DNA of 64,000 nucleotides from Litorimonas sp965205225 (GTDB lineage: Bacteria; Pseudomonadota; Alphaproteobacteria; Caulobacterales; Maricaulaceae): assembly GCA_965205225.1 (NCBI GenBank), contig CBDBFZ010000002.1:248001-312000 (forward strand). Direction: 5' to 3'. This document shows positions 8,380 to 16,528 of the stretch, one piece after another. A model generated the notes under the pieces. The model made no database searches. It was not told the origin of the DNA and saw only the letters and a program-made list of their open reading frames with translations. Position numbers and translations under genes: made by a program. Positions within the stretch are counted from its first letter, which is position 1; every line of letters begins with the position of its first letter.

Positions 8380-8911
8380 ATGAAAAGAAACCAAGTAAAA
8401 GCTGTTCATGAAAACGCAGTGCTTGAAAACTTTAGGCAGTATCTATTTATGCAAGGTAAAAATTTATAGTTATTAACCGCCCTGAGCCTCCTGATGCAAT
8501 CGTCAAAATTGATGGGAAAACACTTGGGTCGAAATTACTGATGCCTTTTTTAGTAAAGAATTAAGTGAAAGTATCACGTCCAGACTGGCAGAAGACAAAC
8601 CGCATAAATGTGTGCCTGAAAACAAGCGATTATCCATAGAGCCTGATCAAAAATTCAGTGAAACTCTTAGCAAAGTGATTTTAAAGAAATATGGAAAGAA
8701 TTCTATTGTTAAAATCTGCAATCGGCTTGGAAAAGGTATTTTGTTGGTTGGCGTTCATACTCCATTCTCAAATGCGGCGGAATTGAGAAAGTCCGAAAGA
8801 CAAAGTATCTTGAGTGCTATATCCGCAAAAGCTGATATTTTTTCCGAAATTTACTTATACGATGATTCAGGCACTAACGCTGAATTTTTTGCTATCGGGT
8901 TAAGCGAATAA
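8380..8911 (+). pseudogene. AT-rich hypothetical gene with two frameshifts
   Basis: ATG 8380, with AAGGAAAG upstream, starts MKRNQVKAVHENAVLENFRQ. The frame stops at 8468-8470, but one frame over continues IVINRPEPPDAIVKIDGK, and from about 8520 a third frame continues TWVEITDAFFSKELSESI and runs to TAA at 8911. The three pieces join into one plausible protein of about 175 residues, so the gene has suffered two small indels. The family is not known to me. It is AT-rich compared with the host genes. Confidence 0.6.
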
Positions 8912-9450
8912 TGTCCGTTTTACGAACGGAAAGTCCAGTCCGATACGCACGCCGATCCGGCGCTGGCCAAACTGAAGTCCAGCCTTCACCTTCTGGATGA
9001 GATTTGGATTAGCGGATCGGTCCAGATCTTCCCGAAGATCGACAGATGATGTGAAGTCGAAGAAATCGAGTTGCCCAACTTCGCGTTCAACCTTTAAGCA
9101 GATCTGAAAACTGTCATCCACCTTGTAGGTCGCCGATAAAACCCCTCCGACCGAATAAATTCGCGCGGGTCGACCGCAGCCAGTCCCGTACGTTCCTGCA
9201 TCAGTTTCGAATATTCAGTCCCGACAGAGGCCTGTAGATCCCATTTTTTCACTCATGGAGCGGCTATGCGTGACACTGCCCTCAAAGCAGCGGTCTTCAC
9301 TGACGATGAACCCCGTCAACGGATCCCCTACAAAGTCCATATCGTGGCCTGAGTGAAGAGCTGCTGCTCAATATTCAATTCATTATAGGCCCCCTCACCC
9401 GCGCCAAAAACAATCTTGCCAGCGAGGTTCAAGCCGCTTTACTATGGGGA
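8900..9450 (-). pseudogene. C-terminal remnant of a TonB-dependent receptor-like outer-membrane protein
   Basis: Minus-strand pieces in changing frames read KIVFGAGEGAYNELNIEQQL, KWDLQASVGTEYSKLMQERT, DPREFIRSEG then, one frame over, VLSATYKVDDSFQICLKVER and EVGQLDFFDFTSSVDLREDL. This resembles the beta-barrel half of a receptor family seen in Caulobacterales. At least two frameshifts are needed, one at the GGGGTTTT run near 9,150. The plug domain is absent. The assignment is by remembered pattern. Confidence 0.5.
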
Positions 9451-9470
9451 GTAGCGGCATGAACCTCGCT
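9421..9470. repeat. Near-perfect inverted repeat, 18-bp arms and 14-nt loop
   Basis: Left arm AGCGAGGTTCAAGCCGCT (9421-9438) and right arm AGCGGCATGAACCTCGCT (9453-9470) are reverse complements except for one position; the loop is TTACTATGGGGAGT. It lies at the 5' edge of the receptor remnant and has no T-run, so it is not an obvious intrinsic terminator. Confidence 0.8.
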
Positions 9471-9602
9471 GCGTGGAAGCCGTCAAACCTGACACCAAAG
9501 GTGGACTCGTTAGATAGAGCAAGCCAAGCTTGGCCTGCACCCCTATTTCAAAACACCATTTTTTAGTTGAAACATATCCTTTCTAGCCTTAATCTAAGTA
9601 AC

Positions 9603-10310
9603 ATGGTCGACAAGAGGTCAGAGCATTTAAAAAGATTTTATTTAGCTTTGGAAGCACTTGAGGTCAAACTTGGGGGCAAACGGTTTTTATGCCACTGTAA
9701 TGGCGCAACAGGCTGGCCGAAACGTGGTATCTATTTTTTCTTTGAACATGGAGAAATGAGAAGCAATTCAGGTGAGGGGCTACGTGTTGTAAGGGTAGGA
9801 ACGCACGCCTTGAGTCAGTCTTCCAAAACCACCCTTTGGAACAGGTTGTCACAGCATAGGGGAGTGCAAAAAACAGGAGGCGGAAATCATCGTGGGTCAA
9901 TCTTTCGACTTTTAATTGGTATTTCAAAATTGACTGCGGAAAGCCAGACTCACGAAACGTGGGGAAAAGGAAGCTCCGCATCCCGTGATATTCGGGAGAG
10001 TGAGCTCAAGCTTGAGAAAAAGGTTAGTGCAACAATCGGTGCAATGCCCTTTCTCTGGCTGGACGTGGATAGTTTAGAAAACGGGCCAAACATGCGAAGC
10101 TTCATTGAGAGGAATTCGATTGCGTTGTTGAGTAACTATTCCAAACCTGCGCAGGATTTACCCTCGCAAAATTGGCTGGGTAATAACTGCAATAGAGAAA
10201 AAGTTAGAGTGTCTGGTCTTTGGAACTCCAACCATGTGGATGAGAGCTACGATCCTGATTTTTTAGATTTGCTTGAAAAGAAAATTAGTGAGATGAGGGT
10301 GATCCAATGA
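9603..10310 (+). CDS. GIY-YIG-like nuclease domain protein
   Basis: About 235 residues from ATG 9603 (a TTG start at 9567 would add 12). Residues 41-90 show a GIY-YIG-like layout: KRGIYFFFEHGE (GIY strand), then RVVRVGTHAL in the YIG place, followed by SKTTLWNRLSQHRG with a candidate catalytic Arg and GGGNHRGSIFR. RESELKLEKKV near residue 145 could supply the metal-binding Glu. The gene is AT-rich and its last four bases (ATGA) are the start of the next gene, so the two are translationally coupled. It sits between decayed genes but is itself intact. A function in nucleic acid cleavage is inferred from the domain pattern only. Confidence 0.6.
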   Translation: MVDKRSEHLKRFYLALEALEVKLGGKRFLCHCNGATGWPKRGIYFFFEHGEMRSNSGEGLRVVRVGTHALSQSSKTTLWNRLSQHRGVQKTGGGNHRGSIFRLLIGISKLTAESQTHETWGKGSSASRDIRESELKLEKKVSATIGAMPFLWLDVDSLENGPNMRSFIERNSIALLSNYSKPAQDLPSQNWLGNNCNREKVRVSGLWNSNHVDESYDPDFLDLLEKKISEMRVIQ

Positions 10311-10987
10311 TTTTTGTTATTCAGTGTGCGGCAGGAAAGCGACCTGACGCAGGACGATTTAAAACATCGGACGGCAATGACCTTTTGTTTGTTGCCCATC
10401 CAGAACGAGCACCCCATCGAAACAAAATAACATACGCTCACCCTGACGACCTTGCCCCAGATGGACTATCTTGGCGCGATAAGCTTGTAAAAATAAACGA
10501 GCAACCCAAAACTGACGCCGACACCTTAGAATTGTTACCCGCTTGGGAACTATATAAAAACCCAACCTACGCGAACTTGGTAAATAAATTTGGTGCAAAA
10601 AAAATATTTATACTATCGGCAGGATGGGGGCTTGTTCCCTCGGATTTTTTATTGCCCGAATATGACATTACTTTCAGCTTAACAGCCCCTAAACATAAGA
10701 GACGATATAAAAGAGACACTTATAAGGATTTCAATTATCTTTCAGCTTTGCATTCAGAGCATATAGTATATTTGGGGGGTAAGGATTACATTCAATTGTT
10801 TGACGATCTTACTAATAAAGTAACGGTTAAACGTATAATTGTATATAATTCAGTTAAAGTTCCTCAAGTTGAAAATTGCGAGGTTATACGCTATGACACT
10901 ACTACACGTACCAACTGGCATTATGAGTGTGCAAGAGATATAATATCAGGTAATTTTTTGAATGATTTAGAGCGTCTTATATGCTAA
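10307..10987 (+). CDS. YaaA/DUF6884-like protein
   Basis: A 226-residue soluble protein starting MIFVIQCAAGKRPDAG. The middle reads LLPAWELYKNPTYANLVNKF and KIFILSAGWGLVPSDFLLPE followed by YDITF, a pattern shared with DUF6884 and the peroxide-stress protein YaaA (N-terminal Cys-Lys strand, PA-x-x-LY helix, ILSA-x-x-GL strand). The C-terminal TTTRTNWHYEC is distinctive. Its start overlaps the stop of the GIY-YIG-like gene by four bases, and both share low GC, so they probably arrived and act together. YaaA-fold proteins bind DNA or nucleobases; the exact activity here is unknown. Confidence 0.55.
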   Translation: MIFVIQCAAGKRPDAGRFKTSDGNDLLFVAHPERAPHRNKITYAHPDDLAPDGLSWRDKLVKINEQPKTDADTLELLPAWELYKNPTYANLVNKFGAKKIFILSAGWGLVPSDFLLPEYDITFSLTAPKHKRRYKRDTYKDFNYLSALHSEHIVYLGGKDYIQLFDDLTNKVTVKRIIVYNSVKVPQVENCEVIRYDTTTRTNWHYECARDIISGNFLNDLERLIC

Positions 10988-11075
10988 CTGATTACGCGCG
11001 GTTTGAGCCGTGTTTTCGTTCGAAGACAGAGCTGCAACCAACGTTTTAGCCTGACGCGGAGGACGAAAAATTCAC

Positions 11076-11204
11076 TGACCTGCGCGCCTAAACGTCCTCC
11101 ATTTTCTGGTTGAGTCTCCAACAACCAGGGAGACAGATATGAAGCGATCCCGTTTCAGCGAAAACCAGATTATTGCGACATTAAAAGAGCAAGAGAATGT
11201 CTTG
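11076..11204 (+). mobile_element. Truncated left end of an IS3-family (IS407-like) element
   Basis: Starts TGACCTGCGCGCCTAAACGT, matching in reverse the right end of the element at 38,812-39,999. ATG 11140 then opens the OrfA start MKRSRFSENQIIATLKEQEN before the sequence jumps, at about 11,205, into a different minus-strand gene. Only about 130 bp remain. Confidence 0.7.
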
Positions 11205-11850
11205 CCAACGATAGCGCCATGTACCCGATCAATGTGTCCGCCTTTCCAAGCTTGGACTGAAAAGTCAGCAATGTTCACATGCACATGACGCGGCCCGATC
11301 ATTCGGCAGCCAGCGCCAGCGTTCCAGATTGACCTTAAGCTTGAACCATCGCCTCTAATCCGCTTCGGTTGAGAGCGCGCATTGTTGTCGGCCCAACCGC
11401 CCCATCAGCATCCAAACCGCTAGCATTTTGAAAAGCGAGGACAGCCTCTTCGGTCAACGCGTTGAAACTGCCCGTCACCTCTATCTATGCCCAGACGCAT
11501 CTGCAACGCTTCAACACACGGCAACATCATTCCTGGCTTCAGCTTTTCACCTGCGGCGATAGTCACATCGGGTTTGGGGGGTGCGGAGAGCCGCGTTGCA
11601 AGCTCTGTTCGAAGGGCCTGATAGGCCGAATGTTGCAGGGCCAGATGATAATAGTCGGCGGAGTTCAAACCATGCGCTGCAACACTATTGAGCGCAGCCA
11701 TGAGGTTGGTCTTTGGAATCGCCCGACCCGGCGCGCTAGCGACCGCTCGGTGGAGAGAACGATGGAGGCTGCCAGGCCGGTCAATAGTGATTTCAGCATG
11801 GGAACCTCTTCAGGGGCTGATCGCGATCTCACAACCCAGTTCCTCACACT
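11205..11850 (-). pseudogene. L,D-transpeptidase (YcbB-like) remnant
   Basis: Read on the minus strand, pieces give a signal-like start MLKSLLTGLAASIVL, then MAALNSVAAHGLNSADYY, KLKPGMMLPCVEALQMRLGI, KVNLERWRWLPND and, shifted, RHVHVNIADFSVQAWKGG with GAIVGK. This is the scaffold-to-catalytic order of YcbB-type murein L,D-transpeptidases. Several frameshifts separate the pieces. The catalytic HGT..C region is missing because the IS3 fragment joins at about 11,205. Confidence 0.6.
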
Positions 11851-11920
11851 GTGAATATGCCGTTTGTTCTGCGTATTGCGAAGCGTTGACTGAATTGTGA
11901 CGGGCTGTCACGGTGTGCAG

Positions 11921-12720
11921 ATGGAGACTCCGAGTCTAAGCCGTGCTGCGCTGATCGCTTTATGCCTCGCCTTTCTGTTGATGTTCTGTTGATGTGGGGC
12001 AGCGCTTTCAATTTTGTTGGTATCGCCGTTGATCACATCAGCCCCTACTGACACTGACCGCGTGGCGACTGGTCGTCGTCGCCACGATATTTCTGACAGT
12101 GTACACTCTGCTGAGAGGAGACCGGTTTCCATCGTTCCACTATTCGCGCTGGCTCTGGTATAGTGCGCTTGGCCTGACGGTAGTGATTGTCGGCGCTATG
12201 CCGTTGATTACAATCGTACTGGCGCATTTCTTTACGGATGAAAAACTGACAGGGTTCAAAATCTTCGGTTTGTTCATCGACTTTTTGGGCGTGAGCGTTC
12301 TGTTCATGCCGGATATGAATTCGGGTTCGGTCTCACAGGTGATTGGATTGCGCTGCTTATCGTTCTCAGCGCCGCATTCTGCTATGTCGCGACCATTGTG
12401 GTAGCAAACATGCACCGCCGAGCGTCGGGTCTTATGGGAGCCGCCTGCATTGCTGGCGTTATTGCTGCTGTCATCGCCGACCCTGGTGGCCAGATTCCCA
12501 ATGTCACAGCTCTGACGATGATCCTGCTGTTAGGCTTCGGATCAACCGGAGAGGCGATAATCCTCTATCTAATCTTCATCGATCGGGTAGGGCCAAGCGC
12601 GATGGCGCGTCTGAATTATTTCCCACCCGTGGTCAGCATGATTTTCAGTGTCTGGTTCCTCTCAGAACCGTTCGCGTGAAAACTCGTCATCATTTATCGG
12701 CGTGATGGTCAGCCGGGTGG
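11921..12720 (+). pseudogene. EamA/DMT-family transporter, frameshifted
   Basis: ATG 11921 (METPSLSRAALIALCLAFLL) begins a multi-helix permease. An exact 11-bp tandem duplication (11973-11994) shifts the frame; with one copy the frame reads AFLLMWGSAFNFVGIAVDHI. Further on LTVVIVGAMPLITIVLAHFF and TGFKIFGLFIDFLGVSVLFM are typical EamA helices. Another shift precedes MILLLGFGSTGEAIILYLIF. Near the end the frame has SEPFA-TGA-KL (12677-12679), where TGG would give Trp. Its end abuts thiD. Confidence 0.75.
11973..11994 (+). repeat. 11-bp exact tandem duplication
   Basis: TTCTGTTGATG occurs twice head to tail. Removing one copy restores the transporter reading frame across this point. Confidence 0.9.
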
Positions 12721-12723
12721 CGT

Positions 12724-13599
12724 CTACTCGCTTTTCAGCGACTTCAGGGCCGCAAACGGATTTGAGGATTCCGGAGCGAGGTCGTCCCCGTCCTCCGATC
12801 CCGCCGGTAAGGCCAGACCGTGATTGAGTGGACCATTGCCCTGCCCCAGTTTCGGGGCCGTGCGGATCGCTTCAAACACATAATCACGTGCTGATGCGAC
12901 AGCTTTATCAAGGTTGACCCCTAGAGACAGAGCTGCAGCGACCGCACTGGCCAGTGTGCAGCCCGTCCCGTGCGTATGCCGCGTATAGAGGCGCGGTCCC
13001 GTCATAACATTGGCGCCCTCTTCCGACACCAGAACATCCACGACGGACTTCGTGTCCAGATGACCGCCCTTCATCAGAGCCGCATAGGCGCCCATCTCAA
13101 GAATAGCTTCGCCCGCCTTGGACAGATAGTCCGTATCGGTCACCGTCAATCCCGTGAGCAGTTCCGCTTCCGGCACGTTCGGCGTGACCAGATCGGCGAT
13201 GGGCACCAGCAAGTCCTTCATCAGCCCAACAGCACCCTCTTCCAGCAGCCGGTCACCACTTGTCGAAACCATGACAGGATCGAGTACGATTATAGCATCC
13301 AGCGGTTCGACCGCCGCGTGGACTGCGCGAATGATCACCTCGGACCCCAGCATACCGATCTTGATGACGTCCACACCGATGTCGTACACGCACGCGTCGA
13401 TCTGTGCCTTAACTATATCCGGCGACACCAGCTCGACCCGGTGCACGCCGACCGTATTCTGCGCCGTCAGCGCCGTGATGGCCGTCATCGAATAGGCCCC
13501 GAACGCCGCGCAGGCTTTGATGTCCGCCTGAATACCCGCTCCGCCGGATGAGTCAGACCCCGCAATGATAAGGACGCGGCCTGTTTGTATTTCAGTCAT
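12724..13599 (-). CDS. thiD: Hydroxymethylpyrimidine/phosphomethylpyrimidine kinase ThiD
   Basis: Phosphorylates HMP and HMP-P to HMP-PP for thiamine synthesis or salvage. The 291-residue ribokinase-fold protein has IIAGSDSSGGAGIQADIKA near the N-terminus, DPVMVSTSGDRLL, TPNVPEAELLTG and the anion hole HGTGCTLASAVAA with catalytic Cys. A 25-residue acidic tail extends past the usual end. It overlaps folP by 8 bases on the same strand, so both are transcribed together. Confidence 0.95.
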   Translation of the reverse strand: MTEIQTGRVLIIAGSDSSGGAGIQADIKACAAFGAYSMTAITALTAQNTVGVHRVELVSPDIVKAQIDACVYDIGVDVIKIGMLGSEVIIRAVHAAVEPLDAIIVLDPVMVSTSGDRLLEEGAVGLMKDLLVPIADLVTPNVPEAELLTGLTVTDTDYLSKAGEAILEMGAYAALMKGGHLDTKSVVDVLVSEEGANVMTGPRLYTRHTHGTGCTLASAVAAALSLGVNLDKAVASARDYVFEAIRTAPKLGQGNGPLNHGLALPAGSEDGDDLAPESSNPFAALKSLKSE

Positions 13600-14410
13600 G
13601 CTCTATGGATTCCCAAACTCTAATCGCCTGCAGCGTCTCTGCGACATCATGAACGCGCAGAATCGAGGCTCCATTGCGAGCGGCGAACAGCTCGCTCGCG
13701 AGAGACCCCGGTAATCGTTTGCCGACGGGGCTCCCGTCGATCTTTTGAATGAAGCTCTTGCGCGACGTACCAATCAAGGTCGGCGCCAACGCGGCGAAGC
13801 GGGCCGTGTCGCGCAGGATCGCAAGATTATCGGACAGGCATTTCCCGAAGCCGATGCCGGGATCGATTATGATCTGATCGCGGTCCACGCCCGCCGCCTC
13901 ACAGGTCTCAACCCGGGCGCGCAGATAGTTCAGCACCTCATCGACCGGATCGTCATAGTGTGGGCGATCCTGCATTGTCTCTGGCGTGCCCTGAGCATGC
14001 ATGAGGATAACCGGGCAGCCAAGGTCCGCCGCGAGCGCGAGATTATTCTCGGAGTAAGTTAGCGCAGAAACGTCGTTCCAAATATCCGCTCCGGCTAGGA
14101 TGGCGGCTTCTGCCACCTCCGGCTTACGCGTATCAATGCTGATGACGGGCCCGAGATCATCGTCGCATGTGGCCTCACGGATCGCGCAGATAACAGGAAC
14201 GACTCGCTCCAGCTCTTCGGCTGGTGGTACAGTTGCAGCGCCAGGACGCGTGCTTTCCCCGCCAATATCGAGAATATCAGCTCCCTCATCGATCAAACGC
14301 CGTGCTTGCCGCACGGCGGCGTCGAGATCGTTAAACTGCCCGCCGTCAGAGAAACTGTCTGGCGTGACATTGAGGATGCCCATGATTTTAGGACGTTTAA
14401 ACATCAGCAC
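13592..14410 (-). CDS. folP: Dihydropteroate synthase FolP
   Basis: Condenses p-aminobenzoate with dihydropterin diphosphate in folate synthesis. The 272-residue TIM-barrel protein shows IMGILNVTPDSFSDGG (Asn and the flexible loop), DEGADILDIGGESTRPGA, VISIDTRKPEVA, ILMHAQGTPETMQ, DPGIGFGKC and GTSRKSFI. It is first in a pair with thiD and is separated from upstream ftsH by a terminator. Confidence 0.97.
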   Translation of the reverse strand: MLMFKRPKIMGILNVTPDSFSDGGQFNDLDAAVRQARRLIDEGADILDIGGESTRPGAATVPPAEELERVVPVICAIREATCDDDLGPVISIDTRKPEVAEAAILAGADIWNDVSALTYSENNLALAADLGCPVILMHAQGTPETMQDRPHYDDPVDEVLNYLRARVETCEAAGVDRDQIIIDPGIGFGKCLSDNLAILRDTARFAALAPTLIGTSRKSFIQKIDGSPVGKRLPGSLASELFAARNGASILRVHDVAETLQAIRVWESIEHD

Positions 14411-14430
14411 GCCTTAAGCAATGTTGGCAC

Positions 14431-14459
14431 AAAGAAAAACCCGGCCCTGAGGCCGGGTT
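14431..14459 (-). terminator. Rho-independent terminator after ftsH
   Basis: On the minus strand a 9-bp GC-rich stem (AACCCGGCC with GGCCGGGTT, loop TCAG) is followed by a T-rich tract (complement of AAAGAAAAA at 14431-14439). It lies just past the ftsH stop and before the folP start. Confidence 0.9.
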
Positions 14460-14465
14460 CAAATC

Positions 14466-16412
14466 TCAGGCCTCTGCTGCACCGCCAAGGGGTTTAAGTT
14501 TGGGCTTCTTCGTGGTTGGCACCGCACTGACAGCTGGGCGCACGCCGGGCCTGGTGTCGGGCCGTTTCGGCGGCGTGCCATCTTCCAGCAGTGACTTGAT
14601 TTCATCGCCAGACAGCGTCTCATATTCGAGCAGAGCTTCGGCGAGAGCGATCCAGTCCTTCTTCTTCTTTTTTAGAATCTCGATGGCTTTCTGATGTGCT
14701 TCGGTCACGAACCGCTTGATTTCACTCTCGATTTTTCGAGCTGTCTCAGGAGAGATGGACGATCCTCGGCCAATGCCTGGCATGAAACTCTGCTGGTCTG
14801 TATCTTTATAGGCAATCGGACCAATCTCGTCCGACAGGCCCCATTCAGTGACCATGGCCGTGGCAATACGGGTCACCTGCTCAATATCTGAGCTCGCACC
14901 CGACGTGACTTTTTCATAGCCGAAATGAAGTTCCTCGGCGGCGCGGCCACCCATCGCCATCGCCATGCGGGCAATCATCTCCTCGCGCGATTGGCTGATC
15001 TGATCGCGTTCAGGCATATATTGCACCATACCGAGTGCACGACCGCGCGGAATGATCGTCGCTTTATGGATCGGCAAGCTGCCCGGCATGTTCAGACCGA
15101 CGATAGCGTGACCGGCTTCGTGATAGGCCGTCATCGCCTTTTCTTCATCGCTCATGGCTAGGGTCCGGCGTTCCGCCCCCATCATCACTTTGTCACGCGC
15201 ATCTTCGAATTCGCGCATGGTGATCTTTAGCTTGTTGCGCCGTGCCGCCAGCAGCGCGGCTTCGTTAACGAGGTTCGCCAGGTCAGCCCCGGAAAAGCCC
15301 GGCGTGCCACGCGCAATATATTTCACGTCGACATCAGTCACCATCGGCTTGCCGCGCATATGCACTTCAAGAATCTTCTCCCGGCCCTGAATGTCAGGAT
15401 ATGGGACTTCGATCTGGCGGTCGAAACGGCCCGGACGCAGCAGCGCCTTGTCGAGCACATCAGGACGGTTGGTCGCGGCGATGATGATCACGCCTTCCTG
15501 ACCTTCAAACCCATCCATCTCGACCAGCAATTGGTTCAGTGTCTGTTCACGTTCCTCATGACCGCCGGATGTACCGACACCCCGATGGCGGCCCACCGCA
15601 TCAATCTCGTCAATGAAGATAATGCAGGGCGCATGCTTACGGGCCTCAGCAAACATTTCACGCACACGGGACGCACCTACGCCGACAAACATTTCGACAA
15701 AGTCCGACCCGGAAATAGTAAAGAACGGCACTCCCGCCTCACCTGCGACGGCGCGGGCCAGCAGGGTTTTACCGGTTCCCGGAGGACCGACGAGCAATGC
15801 ACCCGTTGGAATACGTGCACCAAGTCGCGTGAATTTGGACGGATCCTTCAGAAACTCGACGACTTCTTTCAGATCTTCCTTGGCCGATTCAACGCCCGCA
15901 ACATCTTCGAAAGTCACACGCTTCGTGTTTTCGGTCAGGAGTTTGGCCTTGGATTTACCGAAGCTCATCGCCCCGCCACGACCCGCGCCTTGCATGTTGC
16001 GGAAGACAAGGAAGAAGAGTCCAATGATAATCAACAGAGGCAGCATGGAGAATAAGAACGCCAGCCAAGGGTTTTCGCCTTTGCGTTCAGCATATTCATA
16101 GGGAACATCAGCTTCGGCAAGAATATCACCTGCAGGATCCGCCGATACAGGCGGAACATTGACTGAGAAATCCTCACCACTACTCAGCATGCCCGTGACG
16201 ACCCCGTCAAGAATATCGATCTTGGCTGATCGCACTTCGCCGCGCTCAACGCGTTCGCGAAAATCCGTAAATGTAAACGCTTCATCGGCCTTTGCTCCAT
16301 TCATGCTGCTCTGCGAGACAGCAAACACGATCAAGAGTAGCATGATGATCAACCCCCACACGGCAAACTGGCGTGGATTATTGCTAGGAGGCGGTGTCTT
16401 TTTCTCGGCCAT
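14466..16412 (-). CDS. ftsH: ATP-dependent membrane zinc protease FtsH
   Basis: Membrane-anchored AAA+ protease degrading misfolded membrane proteins and regulators such as RpoH. The 648-residue product has TM segments at about 17-33 and 115-137 around a periplasmic domain, Walker A GPPGTGKT (209-216), Walker B CIIFIDEIDAVG, the arginine-finger region LLRPGRFDRQIEVPYPD and the zinc site HEAGHAIVG. The C-terminus is Lys/Pro rich. It is downstream of tilS on the same strand with a 116-bp gap, and is followed by a clear terminator. Confidence 0.98.
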   Translation of the reverse strand: MAEKKTPPPSNNPRQFAVWGLIIMLLLIVFAVSQSSMNGAKADEAFTFTDFRERVERGEVRSAKIDILDGVVTGMLSSGEDFSVNVPPVSADPAGDILAEADVPYEYAERKGENPWLAFLFSMLPLLIIIGLFFLVFRNMQGAGRGGAMSFGKSKAKLLTENTKRVTFEDVAGVESAKEDLKEVVEFLKDPSKFTRLGARIPTGALLVGPPGTGKTLLARAVAGEAGVPFFTISGSDFVEMFVGVGASRVREMFAEARKHAPCIIFIDEIDAVGRHRGVGTSGGHEEREQTLNQLLVEMDGFEGQEGVIIIAATNRPDVLDKALLRPGRFDRQIEVPYPDIQGREKILEVHMRGKPMVTDVDVKYIARGTPGFSGADLANLVNEAALLAARRNKLKITMREFEDARDKVMMGAERRTLAMSDEEKAMTAYHEAGHAIVGLNMPGSLPIHKATIIPRGRALGMVQYMPERDQISQSREEMIARMAMAMGGRAAEELHFGYEKVTSGASSDIEQVTRIATAMVTEWGLSDEIGPIAYKDTDQQSFMPGIGRGSSISPETARKIESEIKRFVTEAHQKAIEILKKKKKDWIALAEALLEYETLSGDEIKSLLEDGTPPKRPDTRPGVRPAVSAVPTTKKPKLKPLGGAAEA

Positions 16413-16528
16413 GAAAATTCCAAGTTCGGGGAAATGTAAGCTTATACATAAGAGCGCTAGGCCACAATAAAAGCCGACGCTGTGTCACATCTGCCATCTT
16501 TTTAAGCTCTGACCGATGACCAATCGGA

